The notes beneath the pieces are model-generated. The model saw only the letters and a program-made list of their open reading frames with translations, made no database searches and was not told where the DNA came from. Source: JANQPX01 sp041398025 (lineage in GTDB: Bacteria; Pseudomonadota; Alphaproteobacteria; Geminicoccales; Geminicoccaceae). Taken from it: DNA of 64,000 nt. Below, in pieces: positions 34,756-43,248 of the stretch (positions within the stretch are counted from its first letter, which is position 1; each line of letters starts with the position of its first letter). Made by a program: the position numbers and the translations under genes. Location of the stretch: contig JAWKVM010000042.1 of the NCBI GenBank assembly GCA_041398025.1, forward strand, positions 1 through 64,000, in the 5' to 3' direction.

Positions 34756-35370
34756 ATGACCACGCTTCTCGTCATCGAGTCCAGCGCGCGCGGCGAGGCC
34801 TCCATTTCCCGCAACATGACCCGTCAGTTCGTCGACAACTGGCGCGCGACGCATCCCGGCGGAAAGATCATTGCGCGCGATCTCATGACAACCGCCCTCG
34901 CCTTCCTGACGGCGCCGTGGCTCCAGGCCTACTTCACGCCGCCCGATCAGCTAACGCCCGCGATGAAGCAGGAACTTGCCCTCTCCGACGAGCTGGTGGC
35001 CGAGCTTCTGGAAGCCGACGAGATCGCGATCGGGACGCCCGTCCACAACTACAACGTCTCGGCGGTGCTGAAGGCATGGATCGACCACATCGTCCGCAAG
35101 GGCCTTACGCTCGGCTTCGACGGCCAAGGCTTGCTGGAGGGCAGGAAGGCCACCTTGCTGATCGCCTCGGGCGGAATCTACACCGAGGGTTCGCCGATCG
35201 CCGACCGGGACATCGCCACGCAATACCTCAAGCTCATCTTGAAGGTGATCGGAATCGAGGATGTTACGGTGGTGGCCGGTGGCGGCGCCAAAGCCGTCGA
35301 CCTGGGCGAGACGACGATGGCAGCCTTCGTCGGCGCGCTCGATCTTCAAATCGAGGCGGCCGCGGCGTGA
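34756..35370 (+). CDS. azoR: FMN-dependent NADH:quinone/azo reductase
   Basis: 204 residues with a flavodoxin-like fold. MTTLLVIESSARGEASIS binds FMN phosphate; GTPVHNYNVSAVLKAWIDH is the family hallmark near residue 95, and IASGGIYTEGSP follows. AzoR enzymes reduce quinones and azo compounds by two electrons with NADH. The ATG at 34756 matches the family start; the frame is open further upstream. The following VOC gene overlaps or abuts its stop, so they form an operon. Confidence 0.85.
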   Translation: MTTLLVIESSARGEASISRNMTRQFVDNWRATHPGGKIIARDLMTTALAFLTAPWLQAYFTPPDQLTPAMKQELALSDELVAELLEADEIAIGTPVHNYNVSAVLKAWIDHIVRKGLTLGFDGQGLLEGRKATLLIASGGIYTEGSPIADRDIATQYLKLILKVIGIEDVTVVAGGGAKAVDLGETTMAAFVGALDLQIEAAAA

Positions 35371-35375
35371 GCGAC

Positions 35376-35897
35376 ATGGTCAAGACAGACGAATACGGCA
35401 TCCCGGCCGGAACGAAGATCGGTCATGTGCACCTGCGCGTTGCCGATCTGGATCGAGCCGTCGCATTCTACGGCGAGGTGCTGGGCTTCCGGCAGGTGGC
35501 CCGTCTCGGCAAGCATGCGGCGTTCCTGGGCGCGCCGATGGAGTGTGGTGACGGAACCATCTATCACCACCACATCGGCCTCAACACCTGGGAGAGCCGG
35601 AGCGGCACGCCGCCCCCGCCGGGGCATACCGGACTTTACCACGCGGCGATCCTCTACCCCAGCCGCGCCGATCTGGCCGCCGCGGTCCGCCGGGTCGTCG
35701 CCGCCGGCATCCAGCTGACGGGCGCGTCGGACCACGGGGTATCGGAGGCGGTCTATCTGAACGATCCCGACGGCAACGGGCTCGAGCTGTATCGCGATCG
35801 CGCTCCAGCCGAGTGGCCGCGCGACGACCGGGGAGAGCTGGTGATGGATCTGAAGGCTCTGGATCTCAACGACCTCTTGGACGCACACCAAGCCTAA
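35376..35897 (+). CDS. VOC-family protein (catechol 2,3-dioxygenase-like)
   Basis: 173 residues, one vicinal oxygen chelate module pair: KIGHVHLRVADLDRAVAFYG, then YHHHIGLNTWES, then GLYHAAILYPS and YLNDPDGNGLELYRDR with the terminal Glu ligand. His and Glu ligands of a divalent metal are present. Such proteins open aromatic rings or detoxify electrophiles. A GTG at 35367 overlapping the azoR stop (GTGA) is an alternative start. Co-transcribed with azoR, so quinone or aromatic detoxification is likely. Confidence 0.8.
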   Translation: MVKTDEYGIPAGTKIGHVHLRVADLDRAVAFYGEVLGFRQVARLGKHAAFLGAPMECGDGTIYHHHIGLNTWESRSGTPPPPGHTGLYHAAILYPSRADLAAAVRRVVAAGIQLTGASDHGVSEAVYLNDPDGNGLELYRDRAPAEWPRDDRGELVMDLKALDLNDLLDAHQA

Positions 35898-35939
35898 GGC
35901 GAGTGTCCGCGGCTCTGATGCGCAAGGGAGGGCGCGATG

Positions 35940-36465
35940 CTGATTGATGACTACGGTATTGCCCAGCACCAGCGCTGCAGGCACCGAGGAGCGCCGGGGC
36001 ATTCCACGGCACCTGGCTTACGACCACGCCGGCGGGCTTGCGGATCGCCATCATCGTGCGCTCCTGATTGTCCGGCGGGATCGCCTCTCCGGTCAGGCCC
36101 TGATAGGCCGCGCCCGCCGCGAAGCGCAGCTTTTCACAGAGCACCTTGACGTTGTAGGCGCCCCATCCGGCGGGGCCGCCCATCTCCGCCGTGATCGCGG
36201 CGGACAGTTCGGGCGCGCGCGCCTCGACGGCATCGGCCGTGGCCAGCATGTAGTGCCGTTGCACATGGAGCGGAAACGCGGCCCAGCGATCGAAGGCATG
36301 CTGTGTTGCGTCGATGGCGCGGTGAACGTCGGCCACCGTCGCCGCGCCGCCCGGGTCGCGACGTCGCCCGTGTAGGGATTGACGGGCTGGTAGGTTGCCC
36401 CGCTTTCGGAGGGCGTCCAGCGCCCTCCGATGAAGAGAGGTCGCTCAGCTGATGGTCATGGATCG
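35940..36465 (-). pseudogene. Aldehyde dehydrogenase N-terminal fragment
   Basis: The minus strand gives RPLFIGGRWTPSESGATYQP, VNPYTGDVATR, then in the next frame ADVHRAIDATQHAFDRWAAF, LSAAITAEMGGPAGWGAYNV and VVSQVPWNAPALLGA, with a last shift before LVLGNTVV. These are the first about 170 residues of an NAD-dependent aldehyde dehydrogenase. The catalytic Cys half is gone. Frame errors are near 36450, 36355 and 35975. Confidence 0.7.
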
Positions 36466-36493
36466 CCCCTCGTTCTCATCCGGGATTTCCGGC

Positions 36494-37072
36494 TCAGCCA
36501 GAGCGCGTCGCCGCGAAACGGCCTGCGATTTCCGCGATGCGAACGCCGTAGCGCCGCGCAGTTTCAAGATCGCCTTCAGACATCTCTTCGGGCGCGGCGT
36601 CCGCATCCGACTGCGCCATCGGGCCGATATAGGAGCCGATCCGGTTCGGATCGTCGCGCTTCGAGGCCTTCACGTTCGACGGCTTGATCGCGAGGCTCAC
36701 CCAGATGCCGCCATGCTGCCCGGCAAGAAGGACGAAATATTGCAGCGTGTTCAGCTTGTCGCCGTTGAGGGTGGCGCTGTTGGTGAAGCCGCCAAAGATC
36801 TTGTCTTTCCACTTCTCGGCGAACCAGGGCTTCGAGCTGTCGTCGGCGAACTTTTTGAACTGCCAGCTCGGGCCGCCCATGTAGGTCGGCGAACCGAAGA
36901 CGATGGCATCCGTGGCGAGGAGCGTCTCCCACGCGCTTTCCGGAATGTTGCCTTCGGGATCGATCGCGATGAGCGTTCCTGCCGCCCCCTCGGCGACCGC
37001 CTCGGCGACGCGATGGGTGTGGCCGTAGCCCGAGTGATAGACGACGGCGGTGGTGATGATTTCCTGGGTCAT
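36494..37072 (-). CDS. Flavodoxin-family NAD(P)H-dependent oxidoreductase (WrbA-like)
   Basis: 192 residues. The phosphate loop is VVYHSGYGHTHRVAEAV, followed by VFGSPTYMGGPSWQFKKFAD and LLAGQHGGIWVSLAI, as in flavodoxin-like NADPH:quinone reductases. ATG 37072 (MTQEIITTAVVYHS) is the natural start; the open frame continues upstream through unrelated sequence. It lies 71 bases downstream of a DoxX-like gene on the same strand and is probably in one unit with it. Confidence 0.8.
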   Translation of the reverse strand: MTQEIITTAVVYHSGYGHTHRVAEAVAEGAAGTLIAIDPEGNIPESAWETLLATDAIVFGSPTYMGGPSWQFKKFADDSSKPWFAEKWKDKIFGGFTNSATLNGDKLNTLQYFVLLAGQHGGIWVSLAIKPSNVKASKRDDPNRIGSYIGPMAQSDADAAPEEMSEGDLETARRYGVRIAEIAGRFAATRSG

Positions 37073-37143
37073 GTCGATGTCCTGATGTTTGGGGTCTGGT
37101 CGCGTTGAGGTTGCGCGCGGCCGGTGGATACCCCCCGACCGGC

Positions 37144-37539
37144 TTACTGACGGATCGGCAGAAGGGGGTGCAGGCGCCGGTCGCGCAGATAAAGGCCGCC
37201 CCAGGCGAAGAGGCCCAGCAGCAGCGATATGAGTTCCGGCGGAGATCCGAGCTCGCCGAGCCTGACATGCGCGCAGATCGCCCCTCCCAGAAACCCCGTT
37301 ACAAGGATCGCGCCGAGGAAAGCGGTGGCCGGGATGGCATAGAGGACCGCGCAGGCGACCATGATCGTGCCTAGAACCGGGGCGATGGCCGGTGCGAACC
37401 CCGCCTCCCGCAGCATGCCCGCAGCCAGGTTGGGGACGAAGAACTGCGCCGAAGCGTCGATGAGCTGCGCCGCGATGACCAGGGCGCTTGCTGAACGTCC
37501 TATCCACAACATGCGGTCTGGCTTCGCGCTGTCCAACAT
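37144..37539 (-). CDS. DoxX-like small membrane protein
   Basis: 131 residues with four predicted helices (SASALVIAAQLIDASAQFFV, APVLGTIMVACAVLYAIPA, AFLGAILVTGFLGGAI, LISLLLGLFAWGGLYL), the layout of DoxX-like proteins. Family members accompany quinone- and thiol-linked redox enzymes. It is divergent from a LysR regulator gene 65-105 bases away and precedes the flavodoxin-family reductase. Confidence 0.7.
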   Translation of the reverse strand: MLDSAKPDRMLWIGRSASALVIAAQLIDASAQFFVPNLAAGMLREAGFAPAIAPVLGTIMVACAVLYAIPATAFLGAILVTGFLGGAICAHVRLGELGSPPELISLLLGLFAWGGLYLRDRRLHPLLPIRQ

Positions 37540-37621
37540 GATGGTACCCGGGTGAAGTGACTTTCCGCCCCCCTGTTTATCGCGCCATATTGATGTAATA
37601 AATTATGCCAAATGGAACGCA

Positions 37622-37643
37622 CTGTTCTCTTTTTGGAGAACAG
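37622..37643. promoter_or_regulatory. Perfect dyad before the lysR gene
   Basis: CTGTTCTC-TTTTTG-GAGAACAG is a perfect 8-base inverted repeat ending at the base before ATG 37644. It is a likely operator for the LysR regulator or its divergent DoxX-like gene, and argues that translation starts at or after 37644, not at 37605. Confidence 0.5.
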
Positions 37644-38564
37644 ATGCAGGGCATGCGCATGCACAATCTCGAACATCTGCTCATCTTCATCCGGGTCGCC
37701 GAGATGCGCAGCTTCAGCCGCGCGGCCGAAAGCATGGGCATCCAGAAGGGGCGCGCATCGACCGTCGTGCGGCAGCTGGAGGACGAGCTGGGCGTCCGGC
37801 TTCTGCATCGGACGACGCGCAGCGTGCAATTGACCGAGGACGGGCGAAGCTTTCAGGAGCGCGCGCGGGAACTGCTGACCCATTTCGACGAACTGCAGTC
37901 GATGTTTGCAGAGGACGGCGTCGCGCTGCGGGGGCGTCTTCGGGTCGATCTGCCGACCGAACTGGCGCGCACGACGATCGTGCCGGCCTTGCCGGACTTC
38001 ATGGCCGCCTATCCCGAGTTGGAACTGGAGGTGTCGAGCACGGATCGGCAGGTTGATCTGGTCGAGGAAGGGTTCGACTGTGTATTACGGCTCGGGCCGA
38101 TCGGAGACGAAACGCTGATCGCCCGCCCGCTGGGCCGGCTACGCATGGTGAATGCCGCCAGCCCGACATATCTCGCGCGTCACGGCACGCCCCGGTCGCT
38201 GGAGGAGCTGCGGCGGCAAGGCCACTGCACGATCCATTACAGCCGGACCCTCGGCGCCAGGCCCTATGGCTGGGAATACCCCGACGACGGCGACTACGCC
38301 ACGCTGCCGCTGCCCGGGCTCCTGCACGTCAACAGCGTGCAGACCTACGAGGCCGCCGGCCTGGCCGGCATCGGCCTGATCCAGGCTGCGCTCACGGGAA
38401 TAGGCCGACATCTGGAGAGCGGGGCGCTGGTGGAGATTCTACCGGATTTCCGCCCCGAGCCGCTCGACGTGTCCCTGGTCGTGGCCCATCGACGGAACCT
38501 GTCGCGCCGCGTCCGCATCTTCATGAAATGGATCGAAGAGGTGCTGGCTCCCTATCTCGACTAG
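37644..38564 (+). CDS. LysR-family transcriptional regulator
   Basis: About 306 residues; helix-turn-helix LEHLLIFIRVAEMRSFSRAA, ASTVVRQLEDELGVRLLHRT, then an effector domain with LRVDLPTELARTTIVPALP and a late GIGLIQAALTGIGRHLESG. It belongs to the large group regulating quinone reductases and similar genes. ATG 37653 and 37659 are alternative starts. It is divergent from the DoxX-like and WrbA-like genes, which it probably controls. Confidence 0.85.
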   Translation: MQGMRMHNLEHLLIFIRVAEMRSFSRAAESMGIQKGRASTVVRQLEDELGVRLLHRTTRSVQLTEDGRSFQERARELLTHFDELQSMFAEDGVALRGRLRVDLPTELARTTIVPALPDFMAAYPELELEVSSTDRQVDLVEEGFDCVLRLGPIGDETLIARPLGRLRMVNAASPTYLARHGTPRSLEELRRQGHCTIHYSRTLGARPYGWEYPDDGDYATLPLPGLLHVNSVQTYEAAGLAGIGLIQAALTGIGRHLESGALVEILPDFRPEPLDVSLVVAHRRNLSRRVRIFMKWIEEVLAPYLD

Positions 38565-38599
38565 GGTCGCTCGATCAGGCAGCCGGGCACTGGCAAGCC

Positions 38600-38890
38600 G
38601 GGTGCGGACATCGGACTGGTGGCGGTTTCGCGAGATCGTCGAGGATGACTTGCCTGATGGCCGGCAGGCTCGGCTGCGCGACAGCGCTCGCTTACGACTT
38701 CGTCAATGCGCCAAAAGGCGTCTCTTTGACCGAAATGGCTGGTGCCGCCGGTCTGCGCTGGACCATCGAGGAATACTTCTTGCGCGCCAAGGACGATCTC
38801 GGCCTCGATCACTCCGAGGCCCGCTCCTGGCATGGCTGGCCCTGCGTTCAAGCTATCAGCCAAGCGTCATCTGGCGATGGGCAAGATGGC
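38600..38890 (+). pseudogene. Transposase C-terminal fragment (IS701-like)
   Basis: Words such as KGVSLTEMAGAAGLRWTIEE and YFLRAKDDLGLDHSEARSWH identify the end of an IS701-type DDE transposase (the Glu of RWTIEE is the last catalytic residue). Both ends are cut and upstream words (DLPDGRQARL) are in another frame. Confidence 0.6.
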
Positions 38891-38954
38891 GACGCCACCA
38901 TCAGGCCATGGCTGCAAGATGCCATCGCAAAGGGTGTAAAATGTAACTGTAGTA

Positions 38955-39545
38955 CTAGGTCTCGGTGGATCGACCTTCGCGACCAACGCGGGCGGCTTGC
39001 AGTATTTCACTCGACAAACCGGGATCACCGTCTCGCACAGCGCGCGACAGAATGATCGCGCCGACGAGCTTCGACAAGGTGGCAATCGCTGCCTCGCGCT
39101 TACGGTCCACGCTCGGAGGAACGACGTCCTCGATGAGCCCTATGTAGCGCTCGAGTCCGTCTGCAAATTCCCGCTGTGCACCCACTGGCTGGCGTCCCAC
39201 GTCGACAGGTAGGCTGCCCGTCGGACAACCGCCGTTAGGCTCATCGCGATGTTCAGACGAGAGATAATTTGCGAGCCGTTCTGATATGGGGACCGAATCT
39301 CCCGCCGCGGCAGCGCCTTCGTCCGAGATCTCGCTCAGAGCTTGATCAAAGGCGTATCGGATCGTCTCGATCGCAAGATCCGCCTTCGATTCAAAATGAT
39401 TATAGAAGCCGCCATGCGTAAAGCCGGCGGCCTTCGTGAGGTCGGCGACGGAGACGTTATCGAAGCCGCGCGTCTTAAAAAGCTGGGTCGCGGTCTCGAT
39501 GATCTTCCTCCTGTTCTGCGCCGCCACCTCCTTCGTCACTCTCAT
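38955..39545 (-). CDS. TetR-family repressor
   Basis: About 196 residues. The N-terminal helix-turn-helix is complete: NRRKIIETATQLFKTRGFDN, SVADLTKAAGFTHGGFYNHF. The C-terminal ligand domain resembles that of the group with GCPTGSLPVDVGR and a late AAIATLSKLVGAIILSRAV. I start at ATG 39545 (MRVTKEVAAQ). It is divergent from an oxidoreductase relic and next to a strong AT-rich dyad, its probable operator. Confidence 0.85.
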   Translation of the reverse strand: MRVTKEVAAQNRRKIIETATQLFKTRGFDNVSVADLTKAAGFTHGGFYNHFESKADLAIETIRYAFDQALSEISDEGAAAAGDSVPISERLANYLSSEHRDEPNGGCPTGSLPVDVGRQPVGAQREFADGLERYIGLIEDVVPPSVDRKREAAIATLSKLVGAIILSRAVRDGDPGLSSEILQAARVGREGRSTET

Positions 39546-39581
39546 CTCAACCCCTTGCAAGGCTTGACAATGATTTCAATC

Positions 39582-39614
39582 ATCATCATTAATAATGATG
39601 ATAGTTATCATTAT
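39582..39614. promoter_or_regulatory. Overlapping dyads, candidate TetR operator
   Basis: ATCATCATT-AAT-AATGATGAT (39582-39602) and ATAATGAT-GATAGTT-ATCATTAT (39592-39614) are both perfect inverted repeats, overlapping, 37 bases upstream of the tetR start. This is a typical autoregulatory operator, also covering the promoter of the plus-strand unit. Confidence 0.6.
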
Positions 39615-39658
39615 TAGGCTGTTGGGACGGGTTTGCGCAAGAGGGCCAGGAAAATCCT

Positions 39659-40030
39659 ATGAAGGCCGCAGTTCAAACCACTCTCGGCAACCCAGCCGAT
39701 GCGTTCGAATTCGTTGATATCGGGGATTACGATCAGCCCGCCGCAGGGGAAGTGTCGATCAGGGTCGAGCTCGCACCCGTTTATCACGCTGACCTTCAGC
39801 TAACGCGCTCACAGCAGAACATACCCGAGGATCTTCGGTATGTACGGCGCGGCAATTTCAGCCGTCGAGGCGCAGGACCGAGACGGGTGCATCCTCATCA
39901 AGCCATGGCCCCGCGAACATGCCGAGCTGGCTCGTCAAGGGATCCGAGCGTTGATCAGGACCAACCAGCCGCGGGCCTGGAGACCATCGTCAGATCATAT
40001 GGCGAGCAAGTCAGTAAAGGAAAAGCATGA
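39659..40030 (+). pseudogene. Quinone oxidoreductase (MDR family) N-terminal relic
   Basis: From ATG 39659, MKAAVQTTLGNPADAFEFVD and AGEVSIRVELAPVYHADLQL match the first 60 residues of zinc-type medium-chain reductases. After PEDLRY (about 39840) homology ends, and the frame runs on through unrelated sequence to 40030. A second frame (GMYGAAISAVEAQDRDGC...) suggests fusion with another gene's end. Non-functional. Confidence 0.55.
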
Positions 40031-40638
40031 TGAAAATCGGCGTTATAGGAGCCGGAACTGTTGGCACGACTCTCGGTGGGCATTTCGTGGCGGCTGGTCA
40101 CGAAGTCCTGATTACCAACAGCCGCGGCCCGGAAAGTCTCGCTAGAACGCTAGCGGAACTGAGCCAGCCTCTTGAGCCGGCAACGTTCGCGGACTTGGTC
40201 AGGCAGGCCGAGGTGCTCCTCCTGGCCGTGCCTTGGCGGAACGTCCGCGACGTTCTGCGCAAAGATATCGATTGGGGTGGGCGTGTCATCATTGACGCCA
40301 CCAATATCATCCTAAGCGTGTCTCCCGAGGTTGAAGTCGACGACCTTCAAGGCGACTCCGGCAGCCAAATCGTTGCGCGCCTTGCGCCATCCGCCCGCGT
40401 CGTCAAAGCCTTCAATACTCTCCCTTTCGACGTCATGTTTGGACCAGTCCCAACGAGTTTCCGACGTGTCCTGTTCGTTGCCGGCGACTCGCCAAATGCC
40501 GTCTCAACCGTATCAGATTTGATTGCCGAAATCGGCTTTCGGCCCGTCGCTATCGGCGAACTCGCGACCGCAGGTCGGCAAATGGAGATTGGTGGCGTGT
40601 TCAGCAGGCTCGAGCTGTTTGCTGCTGAGGCCAGGTAA
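40027..40638 (+). CDS. NADP oxidoreductase, coenzyme F420-dependent-like
   Basis: 203 residues: Rossmann start MKIGVIGAGTVGTTLGGHFV, then TNSRGPESLARTL, VLLLAVPWRNVRDVL, VIIDATNI and VVKAFNTLPFDVMFG, as in F420-dependent NADP reductase-like proteins (PF03807). In non-F420 organisms these act as NADPH-dependent reductases of unknown substrate. AAAGGA precedes the ATG. It forms a row with the following epoxide-hydrolase-like gene, under the TetR regulator. Confidence 0.8.
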   Translation: MMKIGVIGAGTVGTTLGGHFVAAGHEVLITNSRGPESLARTLAELSQPLEPATFADLVRQAEVLLLAVPWRNVRDVLRKDIDWGGRVIIDATNIILSVSPEVEVDDLQGDSGSQIVARLAPSARVVKAFNTLPFDVMFGPVPTSFRRVLFVAGDSPNAVSTVSDLIAEIGFRPVAIGELATAGRQMEIGGVFSRLELFAAEAR

Positions 40639-40711
40639 AGATTCGGCGGATCCCGCCCGTATCGCCCCGACGGCGAAGCCGGGTCCGCCTTGCCCCGAAA
40701 GGGAAACAAAC

Positions 40712-41077
40712 ATGTCATCACTGACTGCCGAGGAAATGGCTAACGTCGAGACGATCGACGCCTTCATCACCGCGTGGAACGCTAAAGACAGCGCCAAGGC
40801 TATGACCTTCTTTGCCGACGACTTCAGGTTCACCGCCGGCAACATCGGCAAGACGCCGGACTTCAGTCAGCCGGACTTTGTCGCGATCATCAACAATGCC
40901 GTCAGCGTGCACATGGCCATCACCCCCGATACGACATGGGCGCGCGGACCAGTAGTCTGCCACGAGCGGATCGATGACATCCAATTCATCGACGGAACAA
41001 GCATCAAGGGAAAGTATATTGCCGTCTTCACACTACGCGCTGGCAAGATCGTCGATCATCTAGACTTCGAGTTCTAA
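40712..41077 (+). CDS. SnoaL-like / limonene-1,2-epoxide hydrolase family protein
   Basis: 121 residues of an NTF2-like alpha-beta barrel: VETIDAFITAWNAKDSAKAM, FFADDFRFTAGNIGKTPDFS, ERIDDIQFIDGTSIKGKYIA and a final KIVDHLDFEF. The family includes limonene-1,2-epoxide hydrolases and small ketosteroid-isomerase-like enzymes. It follows the NADP oxidoreductase by 73 bases, so it is probably in the TetR-controlled unit. The 195 bases after it hold no gene. Confidence 0.75.
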   Translation: MSSLTAEEMANVETIDAFITAWNAKDSAKAMTFFADDFRFTAGNIGKTPDFSQPDFVAIINNAVSVHMAITPDTTWARGPVVCHERIDDIQFIDGTSIKGKYIAVFTLRAGKIVDHLDFEF

Positions 41078-41757
41078 CAGAACGACCTCTCAGCGATCCT
41101 TGATGCTGGGGCAGATCTATCGCTTATGGCGAATGAGATCGAAGCAACCCAGCCGTTTCAGCGATTTCTTCATGATATTCAATGCGGCGTTCTGGTCGCA
41201 GGTCTTTCAAACGGGTTGTTGTACTCAATTAGACCTTGGGAAAACGGTAGCTTCATAGTGAAAGGGCCGCCGCATGATTGTCGATCCCCATCTCTTCCTG
41301 CTCTATCTCATCGCAGCCGTCGTATTGATTCTCATACCCGGTCCGGACTCTGTCCTTGTCCTGAGCCGTAGCCTGTTCGAAGGACGCCGTGCCGGTTGGA
41401 TTACTGCCGCCGGAACGACCACGGGCAATGTTGTCCACGCCGCGCTCGCTGCTGCCGGTATTTCGGCGGTGATCGCCGCGTCGCCCGAGCTGTTCGGTGC
41501 GCTCCGGCTCGGATCGGCCCCTGCCATCGTTCGCGCCTGCCAACGCCAAGCGCGCCTTCAGCCATGCCTTCCTGACCAACCTGCTCAATCCGAAGGTCGT
41601 ATTGTTCTACCTTGCCTTCGTGCCGCAATTCGTCTCGCCGGCAGCCGGATCCATCGCGCTGCAGACCCTCCTTCTCGGCCTGACACTAGAGCATTTTCCT
41701 ATTGCGTGGAATCGATCCCTGTGATTCGACGATGTCGGTTGAGACAGTCGAGTAGGG

Positions 41758-42114
41758 ATGATGCCGGCACCATTGTCGTTGGATTTGAGGGAGCGGCTAG
41801 TTGAGGCCGTGGGGAGCGGCGGTTCGATCAGACAGGCGGCGCGCCGGTATTCGGTGAGCCCATCTGCGGCGATCAAGCTGATGCAGCGGGTCGAGACGAC
41901 CGGCAGTCTGGAGCCGGAGCCATCGGGCGGGCGCAAACCGCTTTTGCTTGAACCCCATGCTGAGGCGCTGGCCGGCATGGTCGCAGACGATCACGACATG
42001 ACCCTGGTCGAGATCCAGGGCGAGCTCGAGCGGCGCTTCGATGTGACAGCCGGGCTTTCGACCATTCATCGCATGCTTCGCCGGCTCGGGCTCAAGCTCA
42101 AAAAAAGTCGCTGA
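41758..42114 (+). CDS. IS630 transposase OrfA
   Basis: 118 residues, a paired-type helix-turn-helix module: SLDLRERLVEAVGSGGSIRQ, ARRYSVSPSAAIKLMQRV and a second domain ending IHRMLRRLGLKLKKSR. The frame ends just after seven A residues at 42100-42106, where ribosomes can slip back one base into orfB. This is the arrangement expected for an IS630 fusion transposase. Confidence 0.85.
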   Translation: MMPAPLSLDLRERLVEAVGSGGSIRQAARRYSVSPSAAIKLMQRVETTGSLEPEPSGGRKPLLLEPHAEALAGMVADDHDMTLVEIQGELERRFDVTAGLSTIHRMLRRLGLKLKKSR

Positions 42115-42707
42115 GAGCCGCCGAGCAGGATCGGCCAGACGTCGCCGCGAAACGCCGCCGCTGGCGCGCCTGGCAGCGCTTCATGGATCCCGAACGCTTC
42201 GTGTTCATCGACGAGACGGCGACCGCCACCAACATGACCAGGCGCTATGGCCGCTGCCCCTCGAACCAGCGCCTGGTCGCCAAGGCGCCCCATGGACATT
42301 GGAAAACCACCACCTTCGTCGCCGGGCTCAGGCAAAGCGGGATCACGGCCCCACTGGTGCTCGACGGGCCGATGACGGGTGCGGCTTTCCGGGCCCATGC
42401 CGAGCCATTCCTCGCGCCAGCCCTCGAACCGGGCGACGTCGTCGTGATGGACAACCAGTCAGCACACAAGGTCGACGGCGTCCGGCAGGCCATCGAGCGC
42501 GCCGGCGCGTCGGTCATTTACCTGCCACCCTACAGCCCCGATCTCAATCCGATCGAGCAGGTCTTCGCCAAGATCAAAGCCATCCTGCGCAAGGTCGCGG
42601 CGAGAACCAAGGAAGTGCTCTGGGACGCCATTCGCATAGCCCTCGAACGCTGCGACGCCGATGAATTCGAAGGCTACCTCCGACATTGCGGATATGGAGC
42701 TACGTAA
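42105..42707 (+). CDS. IS630 transposase OrfB (DDE domain)
   Basis: About 200 residues in the minus-one frame from the A7 run. The triad is visible: Asp in RFVFIDETATATNMTRRYGR, Asp in VVVMDNQSAHK, and Glu in YLPPYSPDLNPIEQVFAKIK. A free-standing start could be ATG 42183, but a frameshifted OrfAB product is more likely. No internal damage is seen, so the element may be active. Confidence 0.85.
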   Translation, partial: KSLRAAEQDRPDVAAKRRRWRAWQRFMDPERFVFIDETATATNMTRRYGRCPSNQRLVAKAPHGHWKTTTFVAGLRQSGITAPLVLDGPMTGAAFRAHAEPFLAPALEPGDVVVMDNQSAHKVDGVRQAIERAGASVIYLPPYSPDLNPIEQVFAKIKAILRKVAARTKEVLWDAIRIALERCDADEFEGYLRHCGYGAT

Positions 42708-42957
42708 ATGAAAATTGCTCTAGCCTTTCTCGCCTGGCTCTATCATCTGGCACTGGCGGCCCTTGCCGCAGGCGCCGCGCAGCGTGTCATGAACAATCGC
42801 GGCTTTCGGGCAGCCATCGACGGCATTGCCGGCCTCCTGTTCATCGGCTTTGCCGCTCGGCTTTTTCTCACCGAGCGGCGCTTCGCTTGAACGATACGGG
42901 AGCTGTGAGATTAGATTGGCAGAATAGACTATCTCGCCCACTAAGAAAAAAGCGGCG

Positions 42958-43130
42958 CTAAGCGCCACTTCCGTCGGCGAAGGTCCACACCGGAATTCCC
43001 ATTTTCTTGGCCTTGTCGGCGAGGTTGGCGGCGATGCCGGAGCCGGGGAAGGCGATGCGTGGCCCTTTGGGGATCAGCAGCTCCTGCTCGGCGCGACGCT
43101 TGGCGTCGATGAACTCACGGCGTCGATCAT
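42958..43130 (-). pseudogene. DUF2493 (SLOG-type) C-terminal fragment
   Basis: About 57 codons end with IAFPGSGIAANLADKAKKMG and IPVWTF before the stop at 42958. The FPG-G-A-x-x-x-x-A-K-x-G-I-P-V pattern is the C-terminus of DUF2493 proteins, small nucleotide-ligand-binding domains carried by plasmids. The N-terminal part is cut off by the neighbouring IS5-family transposase region. Confidence 0.5.
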
Positions 43131-43248
43131 CGCCGACGTGAGATTGCGATGGCTGATCCTCGAGCCGGAACGGCCGAGGGTCTCGAAAAACCTCGTTGTT
43201 CGCAGTAGAATCCAGCGCATTGGCTGAGGCAATTGGGCGGTGTCGAAT

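Larger units (their letters stand above)
41689..42720 (+). mobile_element. IS630-family element inserted at TA
   Basis: A 1032-base element starting GAGCATTTTCC and ending AAAATTGCTC, flanked by TA (41687-41688 and 42721-42722), the target and duplication of the IS630 family. It holds orfA and orfB with an A7 slippery run at the overlap. It interrupts a LysE-type gene. Its left end resembles the MITE at 3774-3874. Confidence 0.85.
41274..42890 (+). pseudogene. LysE/RhtB exporter gene, split by IS630
   Basis: N-terminal part from 41274: FLLYLIAAVVLILIPGPDSV, RRAGWITAAGTTTGNVVHAA. After an internal deletion and frame change near 41520, FSHAFLTNLLNPKVVLFYLA and FVPQFVSPAAGSIALQTLLL follow, up to the TA at 41687 where the IS630 element begins. 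The gene resumes at 42723 with FLAWLYHLALAALAAGAAQR and IDGIAGLLFIGFAARLFL, ending at 42890. Before decay it was an amino-acid or metabolite exporter. Confidence 0.75.

Noticed and set aside
38955..39055. Transposase fragment extending into the tetR gene
   Set aside because: The plus-strand frame up to 39055 loses transposase similarity before 38890 and then shadows tetR.
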